Positions 1-5,338 of a stretch of DNA of 5,338 bases are shown here, in pieces. Source of the DNA: Candidatus Poseidoniaceae archaeon. Its GTDB lineage: Archaea > Thermoplasmatota > Poseidoniia > Poseidoniales > Poseidoniaceae. Made by a program: the position numbers and the translations under genes. The notes beneath the pieces are model-generated. The model worked only from the letters and a program-made list of their open reading frames with translations. It was not told the DNA's origin and did no database searches. Location of the stretch: NCBI GenBank assembly GCA_022425185.1, contig JAKMFY010000054.1:1-5338 (forward strand). The letters are read 5' to 3'. Positions within the stretch are counted from its first letter, which is position 1, and the number at the start of each line of letters is the position of its first letter.

Positions 1-793
1 AGGTAAGATCATCAACGCCGCTAAAAAGATGGCAAACATTGGAGGTTTCGTATCTGGTGTTGCTCTACTTGACCGACGTCGAGAAGTTCAGAAACTTTCA
101 TCCAAGGTTCAGTCAATTGATGATTTACTTGGAGGTGGATTTGAAACACAGGCTCTCGTTGAAGTGTATGGTGCATTCGGTTCAGGGAAAACACAAATTG
201 GTCATCAACTCGCTGTCAACTGTACAATGCCAGTAGAAGATGGAGGGTTCGATGGCGATGTGTTCTACATCGATACAGAAGACACATTCCGTCCTGAGCG
301 AATTACTCAAATGGCACGAGGCCACGGTCTCGACCCTGATCTCGTCCTCAGTAGAATCCACGTTGCTCGAGCATACAACTCAGCTCACCAAATGCTTCTC
401 GCTGAAGAAATTAAGCGAATGAGTAAGGGATTGAACGTGAAGATGATTATTGTTGACTCACTTACAAGTCATTTCAGAGCCGAATATATTGGCCGTGGGA
501 TGCTTGCAAACAGACAACAAAAATTGAATCGTCACCTAAAAGATCTCAAGCAACTCGCTGACATAAACAATGCTCTCGTCCTTGTAACAAACCAGGTTCA
601 TTCCAAGCCAGATGCTATGTGGGGAGATCCAACCAAGCCTATTGGTGGTCACGTTCTAGCTCACGCATCAACCTTCAGACTTTATCTGCGAAAGGCCAAA
701 GGTGGACGAAGAATTGCCAGATTGGTCGACTCCCCAAATCTTCCAGATGGTGAATGTGTTTACCAGGTCACACAAGAAGGACTCCGCGATTGA
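1..793 (+). CDS. radA: DNA repair and recombination protein RadA (5' partial, ATPase core complete)
   Basis: RadA is the archaeal RecA/Rad51 recombinase; it forms ATP-dependent filaments on single-stranded DNA and drives homologous pairing and strand exchange. The reading frame is open from the left edge (first whole codon at base 2, giving GKIINAAKK before the ATG at base 29), so that ATG is internal and the N-terminal helix-hairpin-helix domain lies outside the window. Of the 263 visible codons, counted from the Met at base 29, one sees the oligomerisation linker (FVSG at 7-10, the FxxG form common in euryarchaea), LLGGGFETQ at 33-41, Walker A GAFGSGKT at 48-55, [11 protein letters not shown] at 82-92, Walker B MIIVDS at 139-144, [12 protein letters not shown] at 146-157, VTNQV at 186-190, and the DNA-binding loop region ending in PIGGH at 204-208. 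The end ([10 protein letters not shown]...GLRD) is a normal RadA C-terminus, so only the 5' end is missing. ftsZ follows on the same strand. Identification is secure; the paralogue RadB is unlikely because the long RadA-type linker and both DNA-loop regions are present. Confidence 0.96.
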   Translation, partial: GKIINAAKKMANIGGFVSGVALLDRRREVQKLSSKVQSIDDLLGGGFETQALVEVYGAFGSGKTQIGHQLAVNCTMPVEDGGFDGDVFYIDTEDTFRPERITQMARGHGLDPDLVLSRIHVARAYNSAHQMLLAEEIKRMSKGLNVKMIIVDSLTSHFRAEYIGRGMLANRQQKLNRHLKDLKQLADINNALVLVTNQVHSKPDAMWGDPTKPIGGHVLAHASTFRLYLRKAKGGRRIARLVDSPNLPDGECVYQVTQEGLRD

Positions 794-820
794 AACATGG
801 TTATCAAAACCTCTTCCGGG

Positions 821-826
821 TATACT
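821..826 (+). promoter_or_regulatory. Possible TATA-like element upstream of ftsZ
   Basis: TATACT lies 36 bases before the ftsZ ATG in the 68-base radA-ftsZ gap. An archaeal TATA box usually sits about 25 bases before transcription start, which would put the start near bases 846-851 and leave a leader of roughly 11-16 bases. I see no convincing TFB-recognition element beside it, and ftsZ could equally be cotranscribed with radA. This is a weak call based on position and base composition only. Confidence 0.2.
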
Positions 827-861
827 CCTGAGGCAATACATTCAAGTTAGCAACAACGAAG

Positions 862-1998
862 ATGTCTTCCATGCGCCATTTGATCGAACGTGTGTTAGAA
901 CTCTCTGAAGAAGAAGTTGTACCACAATTAACACCCGAACTTGCGGGTCAAGGAACGGATGAAGAACTACGAACACTGCTCGAATCTCTGCAGCCGAGAA
1001 TTCGTGTCTATGGTGTAGGCGGAGCCGGTTGTAATGCTGTCGGAAGATTAGAATCCGAAGGTCTTTTTGAAAATTCATTCGTGACTGGTTATGCAATCAA
1101 TACAGATGCTCAAGCATTACTTATGTCCCCTCTAGAAAATAAAATTCTCATTGGGAGAACTGCTAGAGGTAGAGGTGCAGGCGGAGATCCCACAAAAGGC
1201 GAAGCAGCTGCATTGGAATCTGAAATGTCTCTTCGAACAATTACAACAGACACTCAACTTGCAATTATCGCTGCGGGAATGGGCGGAGGATCTGGTACAG
1301 GCGCAGCAGGCCACATCGCACGACTGGCTAAACAGCAAGGAGCTATGACCATCGCAGTTGTAACCTATCCATTCAACTCAGAAGGTGCAACGCGTCGAGA
1401 GAATGCAGAATGGGGTCTTGAGAGACTCCGCGAACATTGTGATACAATTCTAGTCATTCCGAATGAAAAGTTACTCGAGATCGAAGGTGTCAAGGATTTA
1501 CCTCTTGCTAGTGCATTTAGAGTTGGAGATGAATTATTAGTTCGTTCAATTATCGGAGTTACGGAATTGCTCACTCGTGATGGAATGGTCAACCTTGACT
1601 TTGAGGATTTGAAATCGGTCATTCACTCAGGATCGGGTGTTGCAATGATTGGGTTGGGGGCGGGTTCTGGACCCGGAAGGGCTGAAGAAGCAACGCTTGA
1701 AGCGCTTCATTCTCCACTTCTCGATCTTGATTTCAGTGATGCAAGAGGCGCACTCATCAATGTGGTAGGTGGGAATAACCTAACTCTGGGTGAGGCTGAA
1801 CGCTGTGCTCAAATCATTACTGAACGAATTTCGCCACATGCTCGAATTATTTGGGGAACTGCAATTGATGAATCCCTTGATGATGAGATTCGCGTCATGT
1901 TGGTGTTAACTGGTGTCAAAAGTGAGCAAATTCATGGCTCATCAGAACGCCGCCAACTCAAAGCTCTGCGTAGCAGTACAATAGAATTCGTGAACTGA
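862..1998 (+). CDS. ftsZ: Cell division GTPase FtsZ (archaeal type)
   Basis: FtsZ is the tubulin-like GTPase that polymerises at mid-cell and organises division. The 378-residue product has an N-terminal acidic helical extension (about 1-45), then the GTP-binding start GVGGAGCNAVGRL at 51-63, the NTDAQ loop at 80-84, the GRGAGGDP segment at 103-110, the tubulin signature GGGSGTG at 141-147, and TYPFNSEGATRRENAEWGLERL at 168-189. The T7 synergy loop NLDFED at 244-249 carries the NxDxxD residues that complete the GTPase site of the next subunit, so an active polymer is expected. The second domain runs through IGLGAGSGPGRAEEA and SPLLDLDFSDARGALINV to ARIIWGTAID and VLTGV near 350. A short tail ends in STIEFVN. 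Length matches archaeal FtsZ. The ATG at 862 is the first in frame after a stop at 829-831; a second ATG at 871 would remove three residues. No Shine-Dalgarno sequence is visible. The archaeal tubulin relatives CetZ and TubZ fit poorly because this core follows FtsZ closely. Confidence 0.96.
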   Translation: MSSMRHLIERVLELSEEEVVPQLTPELAGQGTDEELRTLLESLQPRIRVYGVGGAGCNAVGRLESEGLFENSFVTGYAINTDAQALLMSPLENKILIGRTARGRGAGGDPTKGEAAALESEMSLRTITTDTQLAIIAAGMGGGSGTGAAGHIARLAKQQGAMTIAVVTYPFNSEGATRRENAEWGLERLREHCDTILVIPNEKLLEIEGVKDLPLASAFRVGDELLVRSIIGVTELLTRDGMVNLDFEDLKSVIHSGSGVAMIGLGAGSGPGRAEEATLEALHSPLLDLDFSDARGALINVVGGNNLTLGEAERCAQIITERISPHARIIWGTAIDESLDDEIRVMLVLTGVKSEQIHGSSERRQLKALRSSTIEFVN

Positions 1999-2607
1999 TC
2001 AATCTTTGATGATGATTATAGCTACAACGAATAGCCCTACTAAAGCTATACTTCCAACTGCATAATCCAGTGTGTCCAATGAATCATCAACCTGAGTTGG
2101 TTCAATATCACCGACATAAGCAATTCCAGGTATTCGAATAACTGTGCTATTCCATGCATCACCAGAGCTCTGTCCGTTTCCGTTAACTGCATTGGCATTA
2201 ATTGTTAAATCTGTAAATGTGGTATTGTCGTCGGGACTAACATACGTGAAATTCCATGCTCGAATTTTATTTCCAGCGGTGGTATGCGTCCAACCATCTT
2301 CGAGTTTCTGAACGTGTCCAAGAGTTTCATTGAACTCAATATCTCCTGATGAAATATCTATTCTAAATCCCCCGGCCTCTTTCCCCGCAGAGATACTGAT
2401 TTCAGATGAACGGACTTCAAGAGAAAAATTGTACGAAGTATTCGACTCAAATTGGGAGGGGAGTCCAAAAAGAATGAGTTCTGTTGACGAATCTTGAGAA
2501 CCGTGACAAATACAACCGCCCCCTGCAATTTCTCCAATTCCTTGTGGAGCAGAACTCGCCCAAGGTACGAAGAATAATACAACCAGAAGGAAAAGTGATT
2601 TTTTCAT
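1999..2607 (-). CDS. Secreted, C-terminally membrane-anchored choice-of-anchor V-like protein with CxCH motif
   Basis: This 202-residue protein looks exported and held on the outer face of the membrane. Residues 1-20 form a signal peptide (two lysines, hydrophobic core, likely cleavage after SSA), and residues about 181-200 are a single C-terminal transmembrane helix followed by a short KD tail, as in archaeal surface proteins. Between them is a beta-rich domain resembling the choice-of-anchor V family: an N-terminal cysteine motif (CICH, 32-35), LILFGLPSQF (44-53), AGGFRIDI (78-85), GWTHTTAG (105-112), WNFTYVSP (118-125) and NANAVNGNGQSSGDAWN (137-153). Family members usually carry CxxCH at this place; here there is only one residue between the cysteines, so covalent heme attachment is uncertain. 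Six N-glycosylation sequons (N56, N60, N93, N119, N128, N153) fit a glycosylated surface protein. A GAGG at 2616-2619 supports the start. The physiological role is unknown; a redox or metal-binding surface protein is one possibility. Confidence 0.72.
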   Translation of the reverse strand: MKKSLFLLVVLFFVPWASSAPQGIGEIAGGGCICHGSQDSSTELILFGLPSQFESNTSYNFSLEVRSSEISISAGKEAGGFRIDISSGDIEFNETLGHVQKLEDGWTHTTAGNKIRAWNFTYVSPDDNTTFTDLTINANAVNGNGQSSGDAWNSTVIRIPGIAYVGDIEPTQVDDSLDTLDYAVGSIALVGLFVVAIIIIKD

Positions 2608-2615
2608 CCTCGGTC

Positions 2616-2619
2616 CCTC
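2616..2619 (-). promoter_or_regulatory. Shine-Dalgarno site for the choice-of-anchor V-like gene
   Basis: On the minus strand the sequence reads TGAGGGACCGAGG immediately before ATG. The first GAGG ends 8 bases before the ATG at 2607, which is good spacing for the archaeal anti-Shine-Dalgarno sequence. A second GAGG abuts the start codon and is too close to be used. This supports the chosen start and the signal peptide that follows from it. Confidence 0.5.
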
Positions 2620-2641
2620 AGGTAACCCACTCAGTGCCCTG

Positions 2642-2686
2642 TTTTGAACCTTTCATGCAGAGTCCAATAGAAACAACAGTTCAAAA
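2642..2686. repeat. 8-base inverted repeat TTTTGAAC / GTTCAAAA in the divergent intergenic region
   Basis: TTTTGAAC at 2642-2649 is perfectly complementary to GTTCAAAA at 2679-2686, with 29 bases between. It lies between two divergently oriented genes, so it could be a pair of half-sites for a regulator acting on both, or an RNA stem in the leader of the plus-strand gene. The right arm shares TCAAAA with the next inverted repeat, so as RNA the two stems could not form together. The complementarity is seen directly; any function is inference. Confidence 0.4.
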
Positions 2687-2711
2687 GGGAATGACGTCAA
2701 AGTCCCTTTGA
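2681..2711. repeat. Near-perfect inverted repeat enclosing the palindrome TGACGTCA, ending 4 bases before an ATG
   Basis: TCAAAAGGGA (2681-2690) pairs with TCCCTTTGA (2703-2711) with a single unpaired A; the central 7 bases AAAGGGA/TCCCTTT are perfect. The 12-base interval holds the perfect 8-base palindrome TGACGTCA (2692-2699), whose centre lies about one base from the centre of the outer repeat. The structure ends 4 bases before the start codon at 2716. It could be a protein-binding operator or a leader hairpin that limits translation. Seen directly as base complementarity; the role is inferred. Confidence 0.45.
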
Positions 2712-2715
2712 TAAC

Positions 2716-3219
2716 ATGGATTTCAATTCAGACTCAATCACGCCAGACTTCGACGCAGATGACATCAACATCTTCGAAGAGCTTTCCTCAAGCAACTCTT
2801 TTTCTCAACCACAAAAGAATCCTCTCCAGCAAATTTTGCTCGATGAAGAAGTAGTAAACGAATCAATAACATTTGACGCTGATGTAATTGCCGATCTATT
2901 ACAGGTTCTCGCACACCATGCAATCGTCAAGAGTTCAAGTGATCCAACAAATGTCCTCCCTGATGTCGCAAACGATGTTGATATCAACTCAGCCAGAGTC
3001 ACGTCCCAAGAAGATGAATTCAGATTGTCTCTCCTTGTTGAACTTCAAGACGACAAAAAAATCCGCCCTTGTGTGAGAGTTCGCCAAGAAAACGGATCTC
3101 TGAATATAGTCGAAGAAGAAGAAAAGGTGCCAAAACAATGGCTACCGCTCTACAAAATGCTTCACCAAGCGCTCAGTAGCGCAATTGATTCACTTAAAGC
3201 AACAGCACAAATCGCATAA
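2716..3219 (+). CDS. Acidic hypothetical protein, 167 residues
   Basis: I do not recognise a family. The protein has about 31 Asp/Glu against 13 Lys/Arg, so it is strongly acidic. The first 50 or so residues are rich in Asp, Ser, Asn and Gln and look disordered. A short helix follows (ADVIADLLQVLAHHA, 55-69), then a polar linker. Residues 100-137 alternate like a beta hairpin (EFRLSLLVELQDD, KIRPCVRVRQENGSLNIVEEEE), and an amphipathic helix closes the protein (WLPLYKMLHQALSSAIDSLKA, 142-162). There is no signal peptide, membrane segment, cysteine pair or nucleotide-binding motif (the only cysteine is C119), so it is probably cytoplasmic. The ATG at 2716 is the first in frame after a stop at 2692-2694; no Shine-Dalgarno sequence precedes it, and an inverted repeat does. 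It is convergent with the OsmC-like gene with no base between stops. A small adaptor or nucleic-acid-mimicking protein is imaginable, but nothing in the sequence proves it. That it is a real gene is likely from its length, charge pattern and fit between neighbours. Confidence 0.75.
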   Translation: MDFNSDSITPDFDADDINIFEELSSSNSFSQPQKNPLQQILLDEEVVNESITFDADVIADLLQVLAHHAIVKSSSDPTNVLPDVANDVDINSARVTSQEDEFRLSLLVELQDDKKIRPCVRVRQENGSLNIVEEEEKVPKQWLPLYKMLHQALSSAIDSLKATAQIA

Positions 3220-3600
3220 CTAGTGGAGAACTAGATCCCAAGTGATATCGACTTTATCGTTGATTGTGTTTGACACCGAACAATACTTTTCGTGAGACTT
3301 CTCAATTGTCCTGCGTACAAGTTTTTCTGGAACGTCTCCCTCAACGTTGTAAACGAAGTGCATCTTTGTGAAAGAACGGGGTTGTTCCTCTCTTCGTTCT
3401 GAATCCATATCGATCCAAACTCTTCCAAACTCACGGTTTTTTAGGCCTTTTACAACATCAACAATTGAGCATGCAGCAACCATTTGAAGAAGAATTTGAA
3501 CTGGATTAGGACCATCTTCCCAATCCACATCAATGGCTTGTTTGTGTTCATTTTCGCATCTTAGTTTAGTGCCTCCGGCCCAATACACGCTGCCTCTCAT
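3220..3600 (-). CDS. OsmC family protein, YhfA-like
   Basis: OsmC/Ohr proteins are dimeric cytoplasmic thiol peroxidases that reduce organic hydroperoxides through a reactive cysteine pair; the YhfA branch is poorly characterised. The 126-residue product starts like YhfA (MRGSVYWAGG), has the central helix GPNPVQILLQMVAACSIVDVV (30-50) with candidate peroxidatic C44, then the typical segment SERREEQPRSFTKMHFVYNV (68-87), and the second cysteine in EKYCSVSNTI (104-113, C107). Both family cysteines are kept. In the central helix the position that is Glu in YhfA and OsmC is Gln (Q35), and the Ohr catalytic Glu position is Val (V34), so peroxidase chemistry should not be assumed. The ATG at 3600 aligns with the family start; no clear Shine-Dalgarno sequence precedes it. 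It is divergent from icd with 49 bases between, and its stop abuts that of the acidic protein gene. Family assignment is firm; substrate is unknown. Confidence 0.88.
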   Translation of the reverse strand: MRGSVYWAGGTKLRCENEHKQAIDVDWEDGPNPVQILLQMVAACSIVDVVKGLKNREFGRVWIDMDSERREEQPRSFTKMHFVYNVEGDVPEKLVRRTIEKSHEKYCSVSNTINDKVDITWDLVLH

Positions 3601-3649
3601 AGAAACTATCGCGTCGGTTGGTTCTTGAAGTGGTTATTGGTGGGACGTT
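3601..3649. promoter_or_regulatory. Short divergent intergenic region between the osmC-like gene and icd
   Basis: Any promoters that separate these divergent genes must fall in these 49 bases or inside the coding ends. The plus strand is rich in G and T with several GGTT steps. I find no clear TATA box on either strand, so core promoter positions cannot be assigned. Confidence 0.3.
3639..3642 (+). promoter_or_regulatory. Possible Shine-Dalgarno site (GGTG) for icd
   Basis: GGTG, which can pair with the CACC of the archaeal 16S rRNA tail, ends 7 bases before the ATG at 3650 and 16 bases before the in-frame ATG at 3659. The spacing favours the first ATG. The match is only four bases, so this is a modest argument. 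Confidence 0.35.
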
Positions 3650-4885
3650 ATGAGAACTATGAGCGGAACACCTATTGTCATGAAAGATGGTAAACTACAC
3701 ATCCCTGACCAACCAATTATTCACTACATCGAAGGAGACGGAATTGGGGTTGACATTACACCTGTGATGAAAGCAGTTGTGGATGCTTCAATCAACAAAG
3801 CATACAATGGTACACGATCCATTGCATGGAACGAAGTTCTTGCTGGTGAAAAGGCATTCAATGCAACTGGAGAATGGTTGCCAGAAGCAACTCTTGATGC
3901 TATGCGAACTGGTTTGGTTTCGATTAAAGGACCTCTAACAACGCCTGTTGGCGGAGGTATTCGCTCACTCAATGTCGCTCTTCGACAGAAGCTCGATTTG
4001 TTTGCTTGTGTACGCCCAGTTCGCTGGTATGATGGAACACCATCACCTGTAAAATCACCTGGTGACGTTGATATGATCATCTTCCGTGAAAACAGCGAAG
4101 ATGTCTACGCAGGAATCGAATGGGAGGCTGGCTCTAAGGGCGTCAAGAAACTCATTGACTTCCTCACAAACGAAATGGGCGTCGATAAAATCCGATTTCC
4201 AAATACCTCGGGCATTGGGATTAAACCAATCAGTCAAGAAGGTACGAACCGTATCGTTCGTGCTGCATTCCAATATGCAATAGACAACGACAAAGACAGC
4301 GTTACACTTGTTCACAAAGGAAACATCATGAAATTCACAGAAGGTGGTTTCAGAGATTGGGGATACCAATTGGCAAAGGAAGAATTTGGAGCAGTAGAAC
4401 TCGATGGTGGTCCATGGTGCTCAATGACGAATCCAGTTACGGGAAACGTCATCACAATCAAGGACGTTATCGCTGATGCAATGCTCCAACAAATCATTAC
4501 CAGACCTGCTGAATATGGAGTTCTCGCTACTATGAACCTCAATGGAGATTACATTTCAGACGCTCTGGCTGCTCAAGTCGGAGGTATTGGAATCGCTCCT
4601 GGTGCAAACATCAATTACGATACTGGAATCTCAATCTTTGAAGCAACCCACGGAACTGCGCCAAAGTATGCTGGCCAAAACAAAGTCAACCCCGGCTCTC
4701 TTATTCTTTCGGCAGAAATGATGCTACGTCATATGGGATGGACTGAGGCTGCAAATCTTATTGTCAAAGGAATGGAAGGCGCAATCAGTGCCAAGACTGT
4801 AACTTATGACTTTGAAAGACTCATGGACGATGCAACGTTGATGTCCTGTTCTGCGTTTGGTGACGCTCTCATCACACACATGTGA
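3650..4885 (+). CDS. icd: Isocitrate dehydrogenase, NADP-dependent (EC 1.1.1.42)
   Basis: The enzyme oxidatively decarboxylates isocitrate to 2-oxoglutarate in the citric acid cycle, producing NADPH, and works as a cytoplasmic homodimer. The 411-residue product follows the E. coli type closely along its whole length. Isocitrate-binding residues are in place: S106 and N108 in [10 protein letters not shown] (104-113), R112, R122, R146, Y153 and K223. The metal-binding aspartates are D276, D300 and D304 (NGDYISD, 298-304). NADP rather than NAD use is indicated by K339 and Y340 in HGTAPKYAG (334-342), V346, and by Y386 and R390 in TYDFER (385-390), the positions that contact the 2'-phosphate in the E. 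coli enzyme. S106 corresponds to the serine phosphorylated by AceK in enterobacteria, but no AceK is in this window. Relative to E. coli there are two extra residues just after GANI (near 321-326). ATG 3650 is chosen over 3659 on the GGTG spacing. The methyltransferase gene starts 11 bases after the stop and is probably in the same transcript. Confidence 0.96.
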   Translation: MRTMSGTPIVMKDGKLHIPDQPIIHYIEGDGIGVDITPVMKAVVDASINKAYNGTRSIAWNEVLAGEKAFNATGEWLPEATLDAMRTGLVSIKGPLTTPVGGGIRSLNVALRQKLDLFACVRPVRWYDGTPSPVKSPGDVDMIIFRENSEDVYAGIEWEAGSKGVKKLIDFLTNEMGVDKIRFPNTSGIGIKPISQEGTNRIVRAAFQYAIDNDKDSVTLVHKGNIMKFTEGGFRDWGYQLAKEEFGAVELDGGPWCSMTNPVTGNVITIKDVIADAMLQQIITRPAEYGVLATMNLNGDYISDALAAQVGGIGIAPGANINYDTGISIFEATHGTAPKYAGQNKVNPGSLILSAEMMLRHMGWTEAANLIVKGMEGAISAKTVTYDFERLMDDATLMSCSAFGDALITHM

Positions 4886-4896
4886 AGTTGAAGCAG

Positions 4897-5338
4897 ATGG
4901 ATGAAGTTCGTAGACAACTACGTTCCTTTTCAGATGCAGCTGAAACTGAAGGTAAATTCCTTGATTGGTTTGAACGATTATATGACCATGCAGATGGCAA
5001 TCAAGTCTGGATTCCTTGGTCAAAAGGGCAGCCTCATCCACTGCTTGTGGATTGGATGACAAGTGCAGATTTATCACCTGGAAATGCTCTCGTGGTCGGT
5101 TGTGGTCTTGGTGAAGATGCAATATATCTAGCAGAATTAGGATGGAATGTAACGGCGTTTGACATCGCCCCAACTGCTGTCCAGTGGGCATCTGAGCGTT
5201 ATCCTCATGATCGAATTGATTGGGTTGTAGGCGATCTTTTACATCCAAAAAAAGGATGGGAAAAAGCGTTTGATTTTGTTCTCGAAGTACATATCCTTCA
5301 AGCCATACCTGAACGATTTAGAATTCCAGCGTCAAGAA
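4897..5338 (+). CDS. Class I SAM-dependent methyltransferase, thiopurine-methyltransferase/TehB-like (3' partial)
   Basis: The frame is open from ATG 4897 to the right edge, giving 147 residues and no stop. Residues 21-54 (FLDWFERLYDHADG, then PWSKGQPHPLLVDWM) resemble the N-terminal region of thiopurine-methyltransferase and TehB-like enzymes, where a PW...G.P.P segment closes over the cofactor. Motif I, VVGCGLGEDA, is at 66-75; the acidic residue at the end of strand 2 that binds the SAM ribose is D89 in TAFDIAPTAV (86-95); GD at 112-113 is the adenine-contact region; and FDFVLEVHILQAI (125-137) is the strand-4 motif. The Rossmann core is therefore intact up to the cut. The substrate cannot be read from this half. 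It starts 11 bases after icd with no strong Shine-Dalgarno sequence, which suggests an operon. The next ATG at 4901 is out of frame; a TTG at 4888 could extend the protein by three residues but is less likely. Confidence 0.85.
   Translation, partial: MDEVRRQLRSFSDAAETEGKFLDWFERLYDHADGNQVWIPWSKGQPHPLLVDWMTSADLSPGNALVVGCGLGEDAIYLAELGWNVTAFDIAPTAVQWASERYPHDRIDWVVGDLLHPKKGWEKAFDFVLEVHILQAIPERFRIPASR

Noticed and set aside
29..31. ATG at base 29 as the radA start.
   Set aside because: The frame stays open to the left edge and the preceding codons (GKIINAAKK) continue normal RadA sequence, so this is an internal methionine.
797..850. Small open frame (17 codons, MVIKTSSGYTPEAIHSS) between radA and ftsZ.
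   Set aside because: A frame this short is expected by chance, there is no ribosome-binding site before it, and it begins only 4 bases after the radA stop. Conservation in relatives would be needed to take it seriously.
842..1622. Minus-strand open frames under ftsZ.
   Set aside because: They lie wholly or almost wholly inside the clearly coding ftsZ frame and show no family motifs; they are shadows.
1998..2010. Small hairpin ATCAA-TCT-TTGAT at the ftsZ end as a terminator.
   Set aside because: The stem is only 5 AT-rich base pairs with no following T-run, and archaeal termination generally relies on T-runs rather than hairpins.
2692..2699. TGACGTCA as a eukaryotic CRE-type site.
   Set aside because: The neighbouring genes are archaeal, where CREB-type regulators are not known. 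Only its palindromic nature is noted.
2691..2711. Six-codon frame (MTSKSL) ending 4 bases before the acidic-protein start, as a possible upstream leader peptide.
   Set aside because: It lies within the inverted repeat and is too short to judge; chance occurrence is likely. It was kept out of the feature list.
4724..5248. Long minus-strand open frame (174 codons) under the end of icd and the methyltransferase.
   Set aside because: It overlaps two well-supported plus-strand genes, crosses their junction, is rich in His and Gln without any recognisable domain, and fits an antisense shadow.

Overview
The window looks like a chromosomal segment of an uncultured euryarchaeon, most likely a planktonic marine lineage such as Marine Group II (Poseidoniales). 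The archaeal assignment rests on a RadA recombinase rather than a bacterial RecA, directly followed by an FtsZ of archaeal type. The Marine Group II placement is an inference from overall character (moderate-to-low GC, tightly packed genes, a secreted glycoprotein-like protein with a C-terminal membrane anchor). I see no mobile element, CRISPR array, tRNA or rRNA.

Layout. (1) Bases 1-793, plus strand: 3' portion of radA, cut by the left edge. (2) 862-1998, plus: complete ftsZ, 68 bases downstream of radA. (3) 1999-2607, minus: a secreted, membrane-anchored protein of the choice-of-anchor V type with a CxCH motif, convergent with ftsZ with no base between the stop codons. (4) 2608-2715: divergent intergenic region carrying two overlapping inverted repeats. 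(5) 2716-3219, plus: a strongly acidic 167-residue protein that I do not recognise. (6) 3220-3600, minus: an OsmC-family protein of the YhfA type, again convergent with no base between the stops. (7) 3650-4885, plus: NADP-type isocitrate dehydrogenase, divergent from the OsmC gene. (8) 4897-5338, plus: 5' part of a class I SAM-dependent methyltransferase, cut by the right edge and probably cotranscribed with icd.

Functionally this is a housekeeping neighbourhood: recombination (RadA), cell division (FtsZ), oxidative-stress or thiol chemistry (OsmC-like) and central carbon metabolism with NADPH supply (Icd). No dedicated multi-gene pathway is evident. The least explained parts are the acidic orphan protein, the short CxCH motif in the surface protein, and the nested inverted repeats between those two genes. 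No gene-free stretch exceeds about 110 bases.
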